Of a stretch of 64,000 nt of DNA, positions 47,214 through 56,265 are shown one piece after another. This DNA comes from Luteimonas wenzhouensis (lineage in GTDB: Bacteria > Pseudomonadota > Gammaproteobacteria > Xanthomonadales > Xanthomonadaceae). A model generated the notes under the pieces. That model was not told where the DNA came from and did no database searches. It worked only from the letters and a program-made list of their open reading frames with translations. Every line of letters begins with the position of its first letter. Position 1 is the first letter of the stretch. Made by a program: the position numbers and the translations under genes. The stretch spans positions 1-64,000 of the forward strand of contig NZ_VOHE01000004.1 in NCBI RefSeq assembly GCF_007859305.1, written 5' to 3'.

Positions 47214-47630
47214 TCACGCGCCGCGTCGTCGAGTCCTTTCCAGCCATGCGCCCGCGCCGGCCTGCAGCGGCAGCCCGGCCAGCACGCCGATCGTGAACCA
47301 GGCGGGGAAGTCGCCCCACGCACCCAGCGCCCAGCGGATGGCGACCACGCCGACCGCCGCAAACAGCACGAGGACATGCAGGCCCTTGGCCACGGGCGCG
47401 AGCGCGGCGGCCAGCCAGGCGGCCGCGAGTCCGCCCAGCCACAGCCAGGCCAGGTCCGCGGCCAATCGCGCATCGCCGGCGAGCGCGGGGATCGCGTCGG
47501 ACACGCGCGCGCCGGCCAGGTTGACCAGCACCAGGGCGGCCAGCGCCAGCATGGTCGCGAGCGCGCTGCGGAAGAGGGTGGTCGTCACCTTCGCCAGGAC
47601 ACGTCTGAACGCCGAGGCCGCAGCGTACAC
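47214..47630 (-). CDS. Hypothetical membrane protein, four helices
   Basis: Up to 138 residues with four hydrophobic segments (ALATMLALAALVLVNLAG, LAWLWLGGLAAAWLAAALAP, VLVLFAAVGVVAIRWALG and WFTIGVLAGLPLQAGAG). No family is recognised. The start is GTG at 47630 or GTG at 47588, which gives 124 residues and begins just before the first helix. It is convergent with ubiB. Confidence 0.6.
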   Translation of the reverse strand: MYAAASAFRRVLAKVTTTLFRSALATMLALAALVLVNLAGARVSDAIPALAGDARLAADLAWLWLGGLAAAWLAAALAPVAKGLHVLVLFAAVGVVAIRWALGAWGDFPAWFTIGVLAGLPLQAGAGAWLERTRRRGA

Positions 47631-47768
47631 GCCAGGACGGCGATGGACAGCGCCGGGACGCCGCGGCGCGTGGCCGGCGCCTTGACCCGCCGTGCACGTT
47701 TCCTTCGCGCCGGCTGATCGCCGCGTCGCCTAGGCTGCGGCACTCCAACCCCCACCAGGAGCAGTGCG

Positions 47769-48338
47769 ATGAACCAGCTGGAAGACAAGCGCGTCGCGAT
47801 CCTCGCCACCGACGGCTTCGAGCAGTCCGAGCTGTTCGAGCCGCTGGAGGCGCTGAAGGCGCAGGGCGCCACGGTCCACGTGGTGTCGCCCGGGAACGGC
47901 CCGCTGCAGGGCTTCGAACATTTCGACAAGGCCCGCCAGGTGCAGGTCGACGTCGGCCTCGACGATGCCGATGCCGGCGACTACGACGCGCTGGTCGTGC
48001 CGGGCGGCCTGTTCAACCCCGACGCCCTGCGCGCCAACGAACGCGCGCTGGCCTTCGTCCGCGGCTTCTTCGCCACGGGCAAGCCGGTGGGCGCGATCTG
48101 CCACGGGCCCTGGGTGCTGGCCGATGCCGACGTGCTCGACGGCCGCACCGTCACCTCGGTGCCGAACATCCGCCGCGACCTCGAGCGCGCCGGCGCGACG
48201 TGGGTGGACGAGGAAGTGGTGGTGGACGAGGGCCTGGTCACCAGCCGCACGCCCGAGGACCTGCCCGCGTTCTGCGCCAAGCTGGTCGAGGAGGTTGCCG
48301 AGGGCCGGCACCGCGGGCAGTCGCGCTCGGCGGCCTGA
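47769..48338 (+). CDS. DJ-1/PfpI-family protein
   Basis: A 189-residue class I glutamine amidotransferase-like protein. The conserved nucleophile Cys is in PVGAICHGPWVLADADVL, with the Glu in ILATDGFEQSELFEPLEAL and the VVPGGLFNPDALRAN segment. Members of the PfpI/YhbO branch protect against glycation and stress; the precise activity of this one cannot be read from sequence. AGGAG precedes the ATG at a normal distance. Confidence 0.9.
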   Translation: MNQLEDKRVAILATDGFEQSELFEPLEALKAQGATVHVVSPGNGPLQGFEHFDKARQVQVDVGLDDADAGDYDALVVPGGLFNPDALRANERALAFVRGFFATGKPVGAICHGPWVLADADVLDGRTVTSVPNIRRDLERAGATWVDEEVVVDEGLVTSRTPEDLPAFCAKLVEEVAEGRHRGQSRSAA

Positions 48339-48361
48339 CACCCACCGCTTCGCCACCCCCT

Positions 48362-48555
48362 GTAGGAGCGGCTTCAGCCGCGACCGCGCGGATCGCAACG
48401 GCCGCGAGCCACCGGCCGCAGGCCCGCCGCTTCGACCGCGGCCGGGCGGATCGGGGCAGATGGCGCCTCGCACCTGCGCGCGGCGAGACAGCGCATGCGC
48501 ATCCACGCCGGAAGGCGAAGCGGGCTCAGTCGGTCGCGGCTGAAGCCGCTCCTAC
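48362..48555. repeat. Inverted pair of GTAG REP elements
   Basis: One copy, forward at 48362-48385, and one inverted at 48533-48555 share GTAGGAGCGGCTTCAGCCGC plus GAC. The 147 bases between them hold no gene. The inverted arrangement resembles the paired SMAG/BIME elements. The GTAG head of the inverted copy supplies the TAG stop codon of the CheX-like gene at 48552-48554. Confidence 0.8.
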
Positions 48556-49427
48556 GGGGCGGTGCAGGGTGGCTGCGGGCGGGCCAGCAGCAGCACGAAG
48601 TCGCCCAGCTGCGAGCCCAGCAGCACGGCGATGCTGCGCTTGCGGTCCGCGGCCAGCGCCGAGGCCGGCACCGCGTGGTCGGGCGGCAGCGCGCGGTAGC
48701 TGGCGTCGTCGTCGGGCAGCACCTCGCGCACGGCGTAGCCCATCAGCACGTTGACCATCTCGCCCAGCGCGTCGAGTGCCAGCGCGTCGTCGCAGTCCGC
48801 CGGGGCGAGGCCGAGCAGTGCGCAGGCCAGCGCCCGCGCGCTGTCGAGGTCGCAGGCCAGGCCGATGTCCAGCGGATGCGCGCCCTCCACCCGCACGTGC
48901 GCGGTACATGGCCACATGCCCAGCTGCGGCGGCGAGAGCACCGTGGCGGCCTGGCACTGCGCGCCGAGCATGCGCGGGAACAGCCGCGTGCACAGGGCGA
49001 TGACGCGCGTGGCCAGGTCGCCCTGCGGATGGCTGGCGACCAGCCGGTCGAGCGTGCTGCGTGCGTGCTCGCGGTCGACCTGGTGCAGGGCCAGTTCCTG
49101 TTCCAGGCGCCCCGGGTCGATCGCTCCCTGTTCCACCAGCACCTCGCCGATCCGCTTGCGGCCGGCCCGCTGCGCCTCGAGCAGCGCGTCGAGCTGGGCC
49201 TGGTCGAGCAGGCCCAGTTCCAGCGCGATGTCGCCGAACTGCCGGTCTTCCACCCGCTGGCGCTGGTTGATCCGCCGCGCCTGGGCCTCGTCGAGCAGGC
49301 CCCGCTGCACGGCCAGCTCGCCCAGCAGGAGGTTGGAGGCGCGCTGCGCCTGGATCGCGGCCAGCAGCTGTGGCGCGGTGATCACGCCGCGTTCGAGCAG
49401 GAACTGGCCCAGGAATTTCGCCGCCAT
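48552..49427 (-). CDS. CheX-like phosphatase with N-terminal MshEN-like repeats
   Basis: A 291-residue protein. Residues about 1-130 contain three repeats of a helical motif (LGQFLLERGVITAPQLLAAI, LGELAVQRGLLDEAQ and IGEVLVEQGAIDPGRLEQEL) like MshEN/GspE-N domains, which in some proteins bind c-di-GMP. Residues about 135-280 are CheC/CheX-like, with the active-site pattern D-x3-E-x2-N-x3-G in DALGEMVNVLMG. CheX removes phosphate from CheY-type receivers. It is encoded 31 bases after a stand-alone receiver, its likely substrate. The stop codon is inside a REP element, so the original C-terminus may have been longer. Confidence 0.8.
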   Translation of the reverse strand: MAAKFLGQFLLERGVITAPQLLAAIQAQRASNLLLGELAVQRGLLDEAQARRINQRQRVEDRQFGDIALELGLLDQAQLDALLEAQRAGRKRIGEVLVEQGAIDPGRLEQELALHQVDREHARSTLDRLVASHPQGDLATRVIALCTRLFPRMLGAQCQAATVLSPPQLGMWPCTAHVRVEGAHPLDIGLACDLDSARALACALLGLAPADCDDALALDALGEMVNVLMGYAVREVLPDDDASYRALPPDHAVPASALAADRKRSIAVLLGSQLGDFVLLLARPQPPCTAP

Positions 49428-49458
49428 CTCGCCTCCGGATGAAAGTCGGCCCGCCCGC

Positions 49459-49827
49459 TCAGGCCAGCGCCTGGCGCAGCACGCGTTCCATCGCGTCGGG
49501 ATCGATCGGCTTCTGCAGGTAGGAGCGCGCGCCCATGCGCAGGCATTGCTCGATGTCGCTTTGCGCGCCCAGAGAACTGAGGATCACCACCCGCGCCCGC
49601 GGGTCGTGCTCGAGGATGCGCGAGAGGGCCTGACGGCCGTCGCATTCGGGCATCACCAGGTCGAGCAGGACCAGGTCGGGCCGCAGCGCGCGGTACTGCT
49701 CCAGCGCCTGCACGCCGTTGCCGGCCTCGCCGACCACCTCGAATCCTGCTTCCTCGAGCTGCCCGGCGGCGAGCATGCGCAGGGCGCGCGAGTCGTCGCA
49801 CAGCAGCACGGTGGGTCGTGCGGTCAT
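49459..49827 (-). CDS. Single-domain response regulator (CheY-like)
   Basis: A 122-residue receiver domain without output. The acidic pocket is VLLCDDSRALRML, the phosphoacceptor Asp is in LVLLDLVMPECDG, then VVILSSLGAQSD with the conserved Ser and the Lys in YLQKPIDPDAM. It precedes the CheX-like gene on the same strand. The kinase that phosphorylates it is not evident in the window. Confidence 0.9.
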   Translation of the reverse strand: MTARPTVLLCDDSRALRMLAAGQLEEAGFEVVGEAGNGVQALEQYRALRPDLVLLDLVMPECDGRQALSRILEHDPRARVVILSSLGAQSDIEQCLRMGARSYLQKPIDPDAMERVLRQALA

Positions 49828-49980
49828 CGGTCTCCTCCCCGGTCCGATCCCGGACCCGCATGGGCCTTTGTTCCATCGGTAACGGAGGCAAGGGCGATTC
49901 CTTTAGCACCGCCCGGCTGGCGGGGGGCGCGCGCCGGCTGCGACAGGCCGGTCGACCCGGCGAGCGGGGGAGGGCCCGGC

Positions 49981-52900
49981 TCAGTCGCTTTCGCGGCGGT
50001 AGTTGACCGAGGTGCGGGTCTCGAGCGTGCTCGATTCGATCTCGAGGTCGAAGCCGCGGCGCAGCAGGTACTTGAGCGTGAGCACCTGGCCGGTGCCGAG
50101 CAGGGAGACGCCGAAGCCCAGGTACAGGCGCGGCGAGAGCTGCTTGCCGATGCCCAGCACGCTGCCGCCGAGCGCGCGCGATTCGGATACCCCGGCATCG
50201 TCCAGGCCGAGCTTCGTGCCCAGCTGCCCGGCGAGCATGCTGCCGCCGGCGGTGAGCGCCGCGGCCGCGGCGTCGAGCTGCTGGCCCTCGGCGCTGCTCA
50301 GGTTCGACAGCGGGCGGCCCAGGGCCAGATAGGACAGTGCCTGCGACTCGTCGCTGGACGGATCGGTCCAGACATCGGCCCGTGGCGCCGAGGCGCGCCC
50401 GCTGACAGTGATGCCGGCGGTGACGCCATGGGCCTCGATCTTGCGCTCGGCGCGGATGTCGAGCAGCGGATCGGAGACCGGGCCGTTGAACCCGAGGCGG
50501 CCGCGGGTGATCCGCAGCCGCTGGCCGTAGGCGCTGTACACCCCGCCCACGTCGAGCGTGCCGTTGCCGACCATCTCGCGCCCGGGCTGGGCGCGCACGC
50601 GCAGGCTGCCGCCCAGGGTGCCGTCCAGGCCGAAGCCGCGCAGGCGCACGTCCTCGCCCATGGCCAGGGTGAGGTCGAGCTGCAGCGGCGAGGCCGCGCC
50701 GCGCTCGGGATCGACCGGGTCGAGCACCACCACGTCGGGCGAGGCGGACACGCCCTGGTCCAGCCGCTCCAGGTCGATCACCGCGCTGGGCACGGTGACC
50801 GTGCCGGTCACGCGCAGCGGCTGGCGCGCGGCGTAGCGCACCTCCACGTCGGGATCGGCGACCACCCGCAGGTCGCGGGTGTTCGCCAGCAGCACGCCGT
50901 CGCCGTGCAGCCGCAGCACCAGTGGCGCACTGGCATCGCGCCAGCTCAGGCTGCCGTCGACCGCGAGCCGGCCCTCGCCCGAACCCACCTCGCCGGCGAT
51001 GAGCGCGCTGCCGTCGGCCTGCGCCTGCAGGCGCACGTCGCCTTCCTCGAGCAGGATGCCCAGCGCCGGCAGCTCGGTGCTGAAGTCCGCGAGCCGCGCC
51101 TGGCCGGCGAGCGCGGGCTGGGCGCGCGTGCCCGCCAGCTGCAGGTCGGCGGTGAGCCGGCCGGCGGGTTCGACGATGTCCGGCGAGAACAGTTCCAGCC
51201 AGGTCAGCTCGTCGGTGTCGACCTCGATCGTGCCCGACAGCGGCGAGCCCGGATCCCAGCCGGTGGCCACGCGCGCGGTGATCCGGCCGTCGTCGTTGAG
51301 GGCCGCGGCGAGCTCGGCCTGCAGCCGCGCCGGATCGAAGCTGGCGTCGAAGCGCAGGTTGCCCAGCTGTAGCAGGTCGCGCCGCGAACGCTGGCTGCTG
51401 CGCAGGCCCGCGTCGGCCGAGCGCAGGGCCACGCGGCCCTGCCAGGCACGGCCGGCGGGGCGCACCTCGCCGTCGAGGTCGATGTCGCCGCGCAGGCTCC
51501 AGCGGCGGCCGCCCTCGCGATCGGGCAGGTAGGGCTCGACCAGGGCCAGCGGCAGCTGCACCGCTTCGACCTGCAACCCGCTGCGCGGCCACTGCGCCTG
51601 CGCGCACAGCGAGCCGCCGCCCTCGGCGACGAAGCAGCTGCGCGACAGCGACCACGCGGCGCCGGCCACCGCGTAGCTTGCCGGCGACTGCAGCCGCCAG
51701 GCCGCGCCGCGCACCGGCGCCAGCTGCAGGGTGGAGACCTCGCCGCGCCAGCCGCTGCCGCGGCGCGTGGCGGTGCCGCGCAAGTCGAGCGTGCCGATCG
51801 CGCCGCTGCGCGCGGACGCCTCCAGGCGCAGGTCCTCGACCGCGCCCGCAGCGGCGACGTGGATGGATTCGAGCGCGAGGCCCGCGTCCACGCCGGCCGC
51901 GTCCAGCACCAGCGCGCCGTCGCCGCGCGACCACGGCAGGCGGCCGCGCAGGGTAAGCGAGGACGCGCCGTAGCCGGCCCAGCGCAGGCCGCTGCCCTGC
52001 ACGTCGGCCTCGACGTCGGGCGCCTGGCGCGGGCCGCGTGCGCGCAGCGTGCCGCGCAGGCTGCCGGCGGCATCGGGCAGCAGGTCGGCCAGCTGCAGCG
52101 GGGCGAAGCGCGCGTCGAGTTCGACCCGCGCGTCGAGCCGGCCTTCGGCCTGCACCCGGCTGTCGCCGAGGCCGAGGTCGGCCGTGCCCTCGAAATCGTT
52201 GCGAGGCTTCGATGGCGAGGCGCCCTGCATCGCGAACCGCGCCTGGCCCGACAGGCGCCGGCCGCGCAGCGAGCCGCCCAGGTCGCTGGCCTCGACCTGC
52301 AGGTCGATCCCGCCATCGGCGCGCTGCCGGCCGGTGCCGGCGAGGCGTCCGTCGACCGCGCCGTCCCAGCCCGACACGAAATAGCCCGGGTCGAAGCCCG
52401 CCATCCGCGCCTGGATGTCCCAGGCCAGCGCCGGCGCCCACGCCACCTCGCCGTTCGCCTCGAGCGCGCCGCCGGGCGCCTGCGCGCGCAGGGTGCGCAG
52501 CACCAGCCGGTCGAGGTCGCCGCGGCCGTCGAGCTCGATGCTGGCGCGCAGGTCGTCGCGGCGGATGTCGCCGGTGCCCGAGACGGTCCAGTCGGCGCTG
52601 CGCCCGGCGATCTCCAGCGCGGCGTCCACGCCGATCGCCGGCGCGGGATCGGCCGGCTGCGGATCCGGGGCCGCCGGCTGGCCGCCGAAGCGCAGGCCCG
52701 TGGCTTCCACGGTGAAGCGGAAATCGTCGTCGTCGGGCCGGCTGAAGTCGCCGCGGCCGGTGGCGGTGATGCGGCCTTCGAACACGTCCACCACCAGCGG
52801 GTGCAGCTCCAGCACCCGCTCGCGCAGGCGCAGCCTCGACGGCCGCACGACCGTGTGCAGGTCGCCGCGGCGCAACTCGCCCTGCAGGTTGGCATCGCCG

Positions 52901-53910
52901 CCCTGGCCGTCGGCCTCGAACGAGAACGCCAGCGGCGTGCCGGGCTCGCCGCTGCCGGCGAGCAGGGACGGATCGAGCGCGTCGGTGCGCGCGCGCAGGG
53001 TCCAGCGCTTGCCGCGCAGGCCCACGTGCGCGCGCAGCGGGCCGGGCGCGCGGCCGCCGATGGCCAGGTCCATGTGGTCGAGGTCGCCGCGCGCGATCAG
53101 GCCCACGCGCGGCCGCGGCCGCGCGAACGGCGCCGGCAGCACCGCGGTGGCGACGAGGTCGGTGCGGTAGTTGTCGCGCGGCGCGTAGCGGCCGTCGGCG
53201 CTGAACAGGCCGCGGTCGCTGTCGACCACCAGCCGGTGCACGCGCAGGTCGTCGCGGCGCGCGTCGAGGCCGCCGCGGATGCTCGCGATGTCGATGAGCG
53301 GCGCACCGGCGCGGGTCACGCGCAGGCCATCGACCCGGATCGCGTCCGACTCCAGCGCCAGCGGCAGGTCGATGCGCGGCAGTACCTCCGGCCAGGTCGG
53401 CAGCTCGAACTCCGAGTCGGTCACCGGCAGGTCGAGCGTGGCCTGTTCGACGTCCAGCGCGTCCAGGCGCAGGCGTCGCCCGACCAGTGGCGTGATCTGC
53501 GGGTCCAGCACCACCCGGCGCGCGGTGAAGGTGAGCACGGCGGGGTCCGTGCAGCCGTCGAACGCGACCGGCTTGCCGTCGACGTCGGGGCAGCTGCGCT
53601 GCACGTAGCGCAGGTCGTGGATCACCAGCGGCCCGGAGGCCGGGCCTTCGGCGCCCGACCAGGTCAGTTCGGTGCCGGCCGGCAGCAGGCCGGCGATGCG
53701 CGCCAGCAGGAAGTCGCGCCCGCCGAACGTGGCCAGCAGCCAGTACAGCAGCGCCGCGCCGAGCACCAGCAGCGCCGCGGTGCCGATCGCGCTGCGCACC
53801 GCGAGCACGCGCATGCGCCGCCGCCGGCGTTCGCGCAGCTCGGCGATGCGGCGCTCGCGCTCCTCGGGCGTGATGTCGTCGGGCAGCCGCGGCTGGCGTC
53901 GCAGGGCCAT
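49981..53910 (-). CDS. tamB: Translocation and assembly module protein TamB
   Basis: A 1309-residue inner-membrane-anchored, periplasm-spanning protein that works with TamA in outer-membrane biogenesis and lipid transport. A single N-terminal helix (AIGTAALLVLGAALLYWLLATF) follows a basic cytoplasmic start. Long beta-rich repeats fill the middle, and the DUF490 domain is at the C-terminus, ending in LLRRGFDLEIESSTLETRTSVNYRRESD-like sequence (cited in part as TRTSVNYRRESD). One base separates its start from the tamA stop, so the two are cotranscribed. Confidence 0.94.
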   Translation of the reverse strand: MALRRQPRLPDDITPEERERRIAELRERRRRRMRVLAVRSAIGTAALLVLGAALLYWLLATFGGRDFLLARIAGLLPAGTELTWSGAEGPASGPLVIHDLRYVQRSCPDVDGKPVAFDGCTDPAVLTFTARRVVLDPQITPLVGRRLRLDALDVEQATLDLPVTDSEFELPTWPEVLPRIDLPLALESDAIRVDGLRVTRAGAPLIDIASIRGGLDARRDDLRVHRLVVDSDRGLFSADGRYAPRDNYRTDLVATAVLPAPFARPRPRVGLIARGDLDHMDLAIGGRAPGPLRAHVGLRGKRWTLRARTDALDPSLLAGSGEPGTPLAFSFEADGQGGDANLQGELRRGDLHTVVRPSRLRLRERVLELHPLVVDVFEGRITATGRGDFSRPDDDDFRFTVEATGLRFGGQPAAPDPQPADPAPAIGVDAALEIAGRSADWTVSGTGDIRRDDLRASIELDGRGDLDRLVLRTLRAQAPGGALEANGEVAWAPALAWDIQARMAGFDPGYFVSGWDGAVDGRLAGTGRQRADGGIDLQVEASDLGGSLRGRRLSGQARFAMQGASPSKPRNDFEGTADLGLGDSRVQAEGRLDARVELDARFAPLQLADLLPDAAGSLRGTLRARGPRQAPDVEADVQGSGLRWAGYGASSLTLRGRLPWSRGDGALVLDAAGVDAGLALESIHVAAAGAVEDLRLEASARSGAIGTLDLRGTATRRGSGWRGEVSTLQLAPVRGAAWRLQSPASYAVAGAAWSLSRSCFVAEGGGSLCAQAQWPRSGLQVEAVQLPLALVEPYLPDREGGRRWSLRGDIDLDGEVRPAGRAWQGRVALRSADAGLRSSQRSRRDLLQLGNLRFDASFDPARLQAELAAALNDDGRITARVATGWDPGSPLSGTIEVDTDELTWLELFSPDIVEPAGRLTADLQLAGTRAQPALAGQARLADFSTELPALGILLEEGDVRLQAQADGSALIAGEVGSGEGRLAVDGSLSWRDASAPLVLRLHGDGVLLANTRDLRVVADPDVEVRYAARQPLRVTGTVTVPSAVIDLERLDQGVSASPDVVVLDPVDPERGAASPLQLDLTLAMGEDVRLRGFGLDGTLGGSLRVRAQPGREMVGNGTLDVGGVYSAYGQRLRITRGRLGFNGPVSDPLLDIRAERKIEAHGVTAGITVSGRASAPRADVWTDPSSDESQALSYLALGRPLSNLSSAEGQQLDAAAAALTAGGSMLAGQLGTKLGLDDAGVSESRALGGSVLGIGKQLSPRLYLGFGVSLLGTGQVLTLKYLLRRGFDLEIESSTLETRTSVNYRRESD

Positions 53911-53911
53911 C

Positions 53912-55723
53912 TCAGAACTCCGTGCCGATGCTCAGGCCGACGGTGAACGCCGAGTCCGGGTCGTCCAGTCCGCGCGCGATGTCGAGCCGCAGCGGCCCCA
54001 CCGGCGAGCGCCAGCGCAGGCCGACGCCCACGCCGGTGTGCCAGTCCGGCCGGTCGTCGAAGGCGCTGCCGCTGTCGATGAACACGGCCGCGCCCCAGTC
54101 CTCGAGGAAGTAGCGCTCGTACTCGATGCTGGCGGTGAGTACGTTGCGCGCGCCGGTGGCCAGATAGCCGGTCTCGTGCAGGTTGCCGGCCTCGTCGCGT
54201 TCGTAGCGGGTCAGGCGCGGGCCCACCTCGCGCCATTCGTAGCCGCGGATGCTGCGCTCGCCGCCGGCGTAGAAGCGCAGGCTCGGCGGCATGTCGACCA
54301 GGGCGCTGGTCCAGGTGTAGCCGGCCTCGGCGCGCAGGATCAGGCGTGCGTCGTCGCCGAGGCCCTTGAACGTGGTCGCACGCGCGTGCAGCTGCAGGAA
54401 GCTGGCGTCCGACCCCGCGCCTTCCACGCCGCTGCGCAGCACCAGGGAACCACCGACGCCGCTGCGCGGGAACACCAGGTTGTCGAGGTTGCGGTAGTCG
54501 GCGCGCACCGAGGGGAAGGTGAAGGTCGCATAGCGGTATTCGGGGTCCACCGCGCGGCCGGCGACGCCGTCGTCGGCGTACAGCCAGCGCTCGCGCAGCA
54601 CGTGCACCGACGCGACCAGGTCGAGGTGGCGGTTGTAGCGCCCGCTGCGGCTGCCGACCAGTTCCACCCGCCGGGTGTCGATGTAGTCGGTCTGCTCGTC
54701 GTAGGCCTGGGCGCTGACCGTGTACCAGCCGTCGCGCCAGGCGAACGCGGGGATGCGGTACTGCAGGGTCAGGGTCTTGCGCTTGCGCGCGTGGTCCACC
54801 TGCGCCAGCGCCTTGTGGCCGCGGGTGTTGACGTAGCGCCGCTCCACGCCCAGGCGCACGCCGGGGCCGCTGTCGGTGCCGTAGCTCACGCCGGCGGTGT
54901 AGATGCTGCGCTTGGCCGGGGTGAGCTTGACCGTCACCGGCACGCGGTTGTCCACCGCCTGGTCCGGATGCGGAGTGATCTCGATGTCGCCGAAGTAGTC
55001 CAGGCGCGAGAGCGAGGTGCGCAGGCGGTCGAGGCGCCCCTGGTGGTAGTACTGGCCTTCCTCCCAGTACACCAGCTTCTCGAGCAGGTCCTGGCGGATG
55101 ATCGGGCGCTCCTGCTCGATCGTGGTCGGGCCCATGTCGTAGCGCGGGCCGCTGGTCCAGACCAGCTCGATGTCGGCCGCGTGTTCGGCGCGGGTGACCT
55201 CGACCCGGCGCGAGGAGAAGTCGGCGTCGAAATAGCCCCGCTCGGTCAGGCGGCGGCTGATGCGGATCTTGCTGGCCTCGTAGTCGGCGTGGTTGAAGAT
55301 CGCGCCGGGGGAGGGGATGAAGGCATCGAGATCGTCCTGCAGGTAGCGGTCGCGCTGGCCCTCGCCGATGATCGCGATGTCCGAATTGCGCACCCGCACC
55401 GGTTCGCCCGGGTCGATCCGCAGGGTGACCGCCACGGTGCCGTTGTCGCGGTTGCGCTCGACCTCGATCGCCGGGGAGTAGAAGCCGAACGGCTCCAGCG
55501 CCTCGCGCGCCTCGGCCTCGGCGACCCGCACCAGGTAGCCCAGGCGCCGGCCCGTGACATCCTGCCCGGCCGCGTCGACCAGCGACAGCGACACGCGCAC
55601 GTTCTCCTCCATCTCCTCGTTGAGCCCGACGATCGTGACCGGGCCGACGGTGACCGCATGCGCCGCGCCGCAGGCAAGGAGCGCCAGCAGGGCGAGGACG
55701 GCGATGCGGTGGGGGAGGCGCAT
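53912..55723 (-). CDS. tamA: Translocation and assembly module protein TamA (BamA family)
   Basis: A 603-residue outer-membrane protein. The signal peptide is IAVLALLALLACGAAHA. Three POTRA domains occupy about 24-270, and a C-terminal 16-strand barrel follows. The barrel has the conserved lid motif in GGERSIRGYEWREVGP (RIRGY-type), and the last residues (SAFTVGLSIGTEF) end in Phe as expected for a BAM substrate. The ATG at 55723 gives the correct signal peptide; upstream in-frame sequence runs into the repeat array. It is transcribed just ahead of tamB. Confidence 0.94.
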   Translation of the reverse strand: MRLPHRIAVLALLALLACGAAHAVTVGPVTIVGLNEEMEENVRVSLSLVDAAGQDVTGRRLGYLVRVAEAEAREALEPFGFYSPAIEVERNRDNGTVAVTLRIDPGEPVRVRNSDIAIIGEGQRDRYLQDDLDAFIPSPGAIFNHADYEASKIRISRRLTERGYFDADFSSRRVEVTRAEHAADIELVWTSGPRYDMGPTTIEQERPIIRQDLLEKLVYWEEGQYYHQGRLDRLRTSLSRLDYFGDIEITPHPDQAVDNRVPVTVKLTPAKRSIYTAGVSYGTDSGPGVRLGVERRYVNTRGHKALAQVDHARKRKTLTLQYRIPAFAWRDGWYTVSAQAYDEQTDYIDTRRVELVGSRSGRYNRHLDLVASVHVLRERWLYADDGVAGRAVDPEYRYATFTFPSVRADYRNLDNLVFPRSGVGGSLVLRSGVEGAGSDASFLQLHARATTFKGLGDDARLILRAEAGYTWTSALVDMPPSLRFYAGGERSIRGYEWREVGPRLTRYERDEAGNLHETGYLATGARNVLTASIEYERYFLEDWGAAVFIDSGSAFDDRPDWHTGVGVGLRWRSPVGPLRLDIARGLDDPDSAFTVGLSIGTEF

Positions 55724-55819
55724 CGGGGGAGGATACCCAAGCAGTGTCGAAAGACGTTTAACGGATCCAGGCTGGAACGATGGGAAGGTGCATGCGTCGC
55801 GCGGGTGCCCCCACCCCGA

Positions 55820-56223
55820 CCCTCCCCCGCAGGCGGGGGAGGGAGCGCAAGCGGGGGAGGGAGCGCAAGCGGAGGAGCGAGCGCAGCGTGCAAGGGAGCG
55901 GAAGCGGGCAAGGGGGCGCAAGCGGGCGAGCGAGCGCAGCGGGCGAGGGAGTGCAAGCGGGCGAGGGAGTGCGGCGAGGGAGGGGGCGCAGGCCGACGAG
56001 GAAGCGCAGCGGGCAAGCGAGCGCATGCGGCAAGGGCGCGCCAGCGGGGGAGGGAGCGAAGGATCGTCGCCGTGCGCGTCGCAGCTCCCACGCCCGCCGC
56101 GGCGCCCTCGTGGACAGCGGGCGGAGCCGTCCCTCGCGGTCGTCATGGCTGCCCCCCATGCGGCTGCGCATGCGGGCCGTGACGGACGCCGCGCCAAAGC
56201 CCTCCCCCGCCTGCGGGGGAGGG
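55820..56223. repeat. 18-bp degenerate tandem array bounded by C-rich palindromes
   Basis: The 542-base gap between tamA and glyS holds C-rich palindrome copies at 55820-55843 and 56200-56223. From about 55831 to 56058 run about 13 degenerate units of 17-18 bases, consensus GCAAGCGGGCGAGGGAGC. The unit resembles one arm of the palindrome plus its GC-rich loop, so the array may have grown from it. From 56060 to 56199 there is ordinary sequence without a gene. The plus-strand frame here (Arg/Glu/Gly-rich) is not credible as a protein. Confidence 0.8.
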
Positions 56224-56265
56224 TTGGGTGGGGGCAGGCCGGTGCGTGCCGTGCCCGGCGTCGAC

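Noticed and set aside
50558-53946. Long plus-strand frames across tamB
   Set aside because: Antisense to a complete tamB; no recognisable protein features.
55831-56058. CRISPR array
   Set aside because: The units are contiguous and degenerate with no unique spacers, and no cas genes are present.
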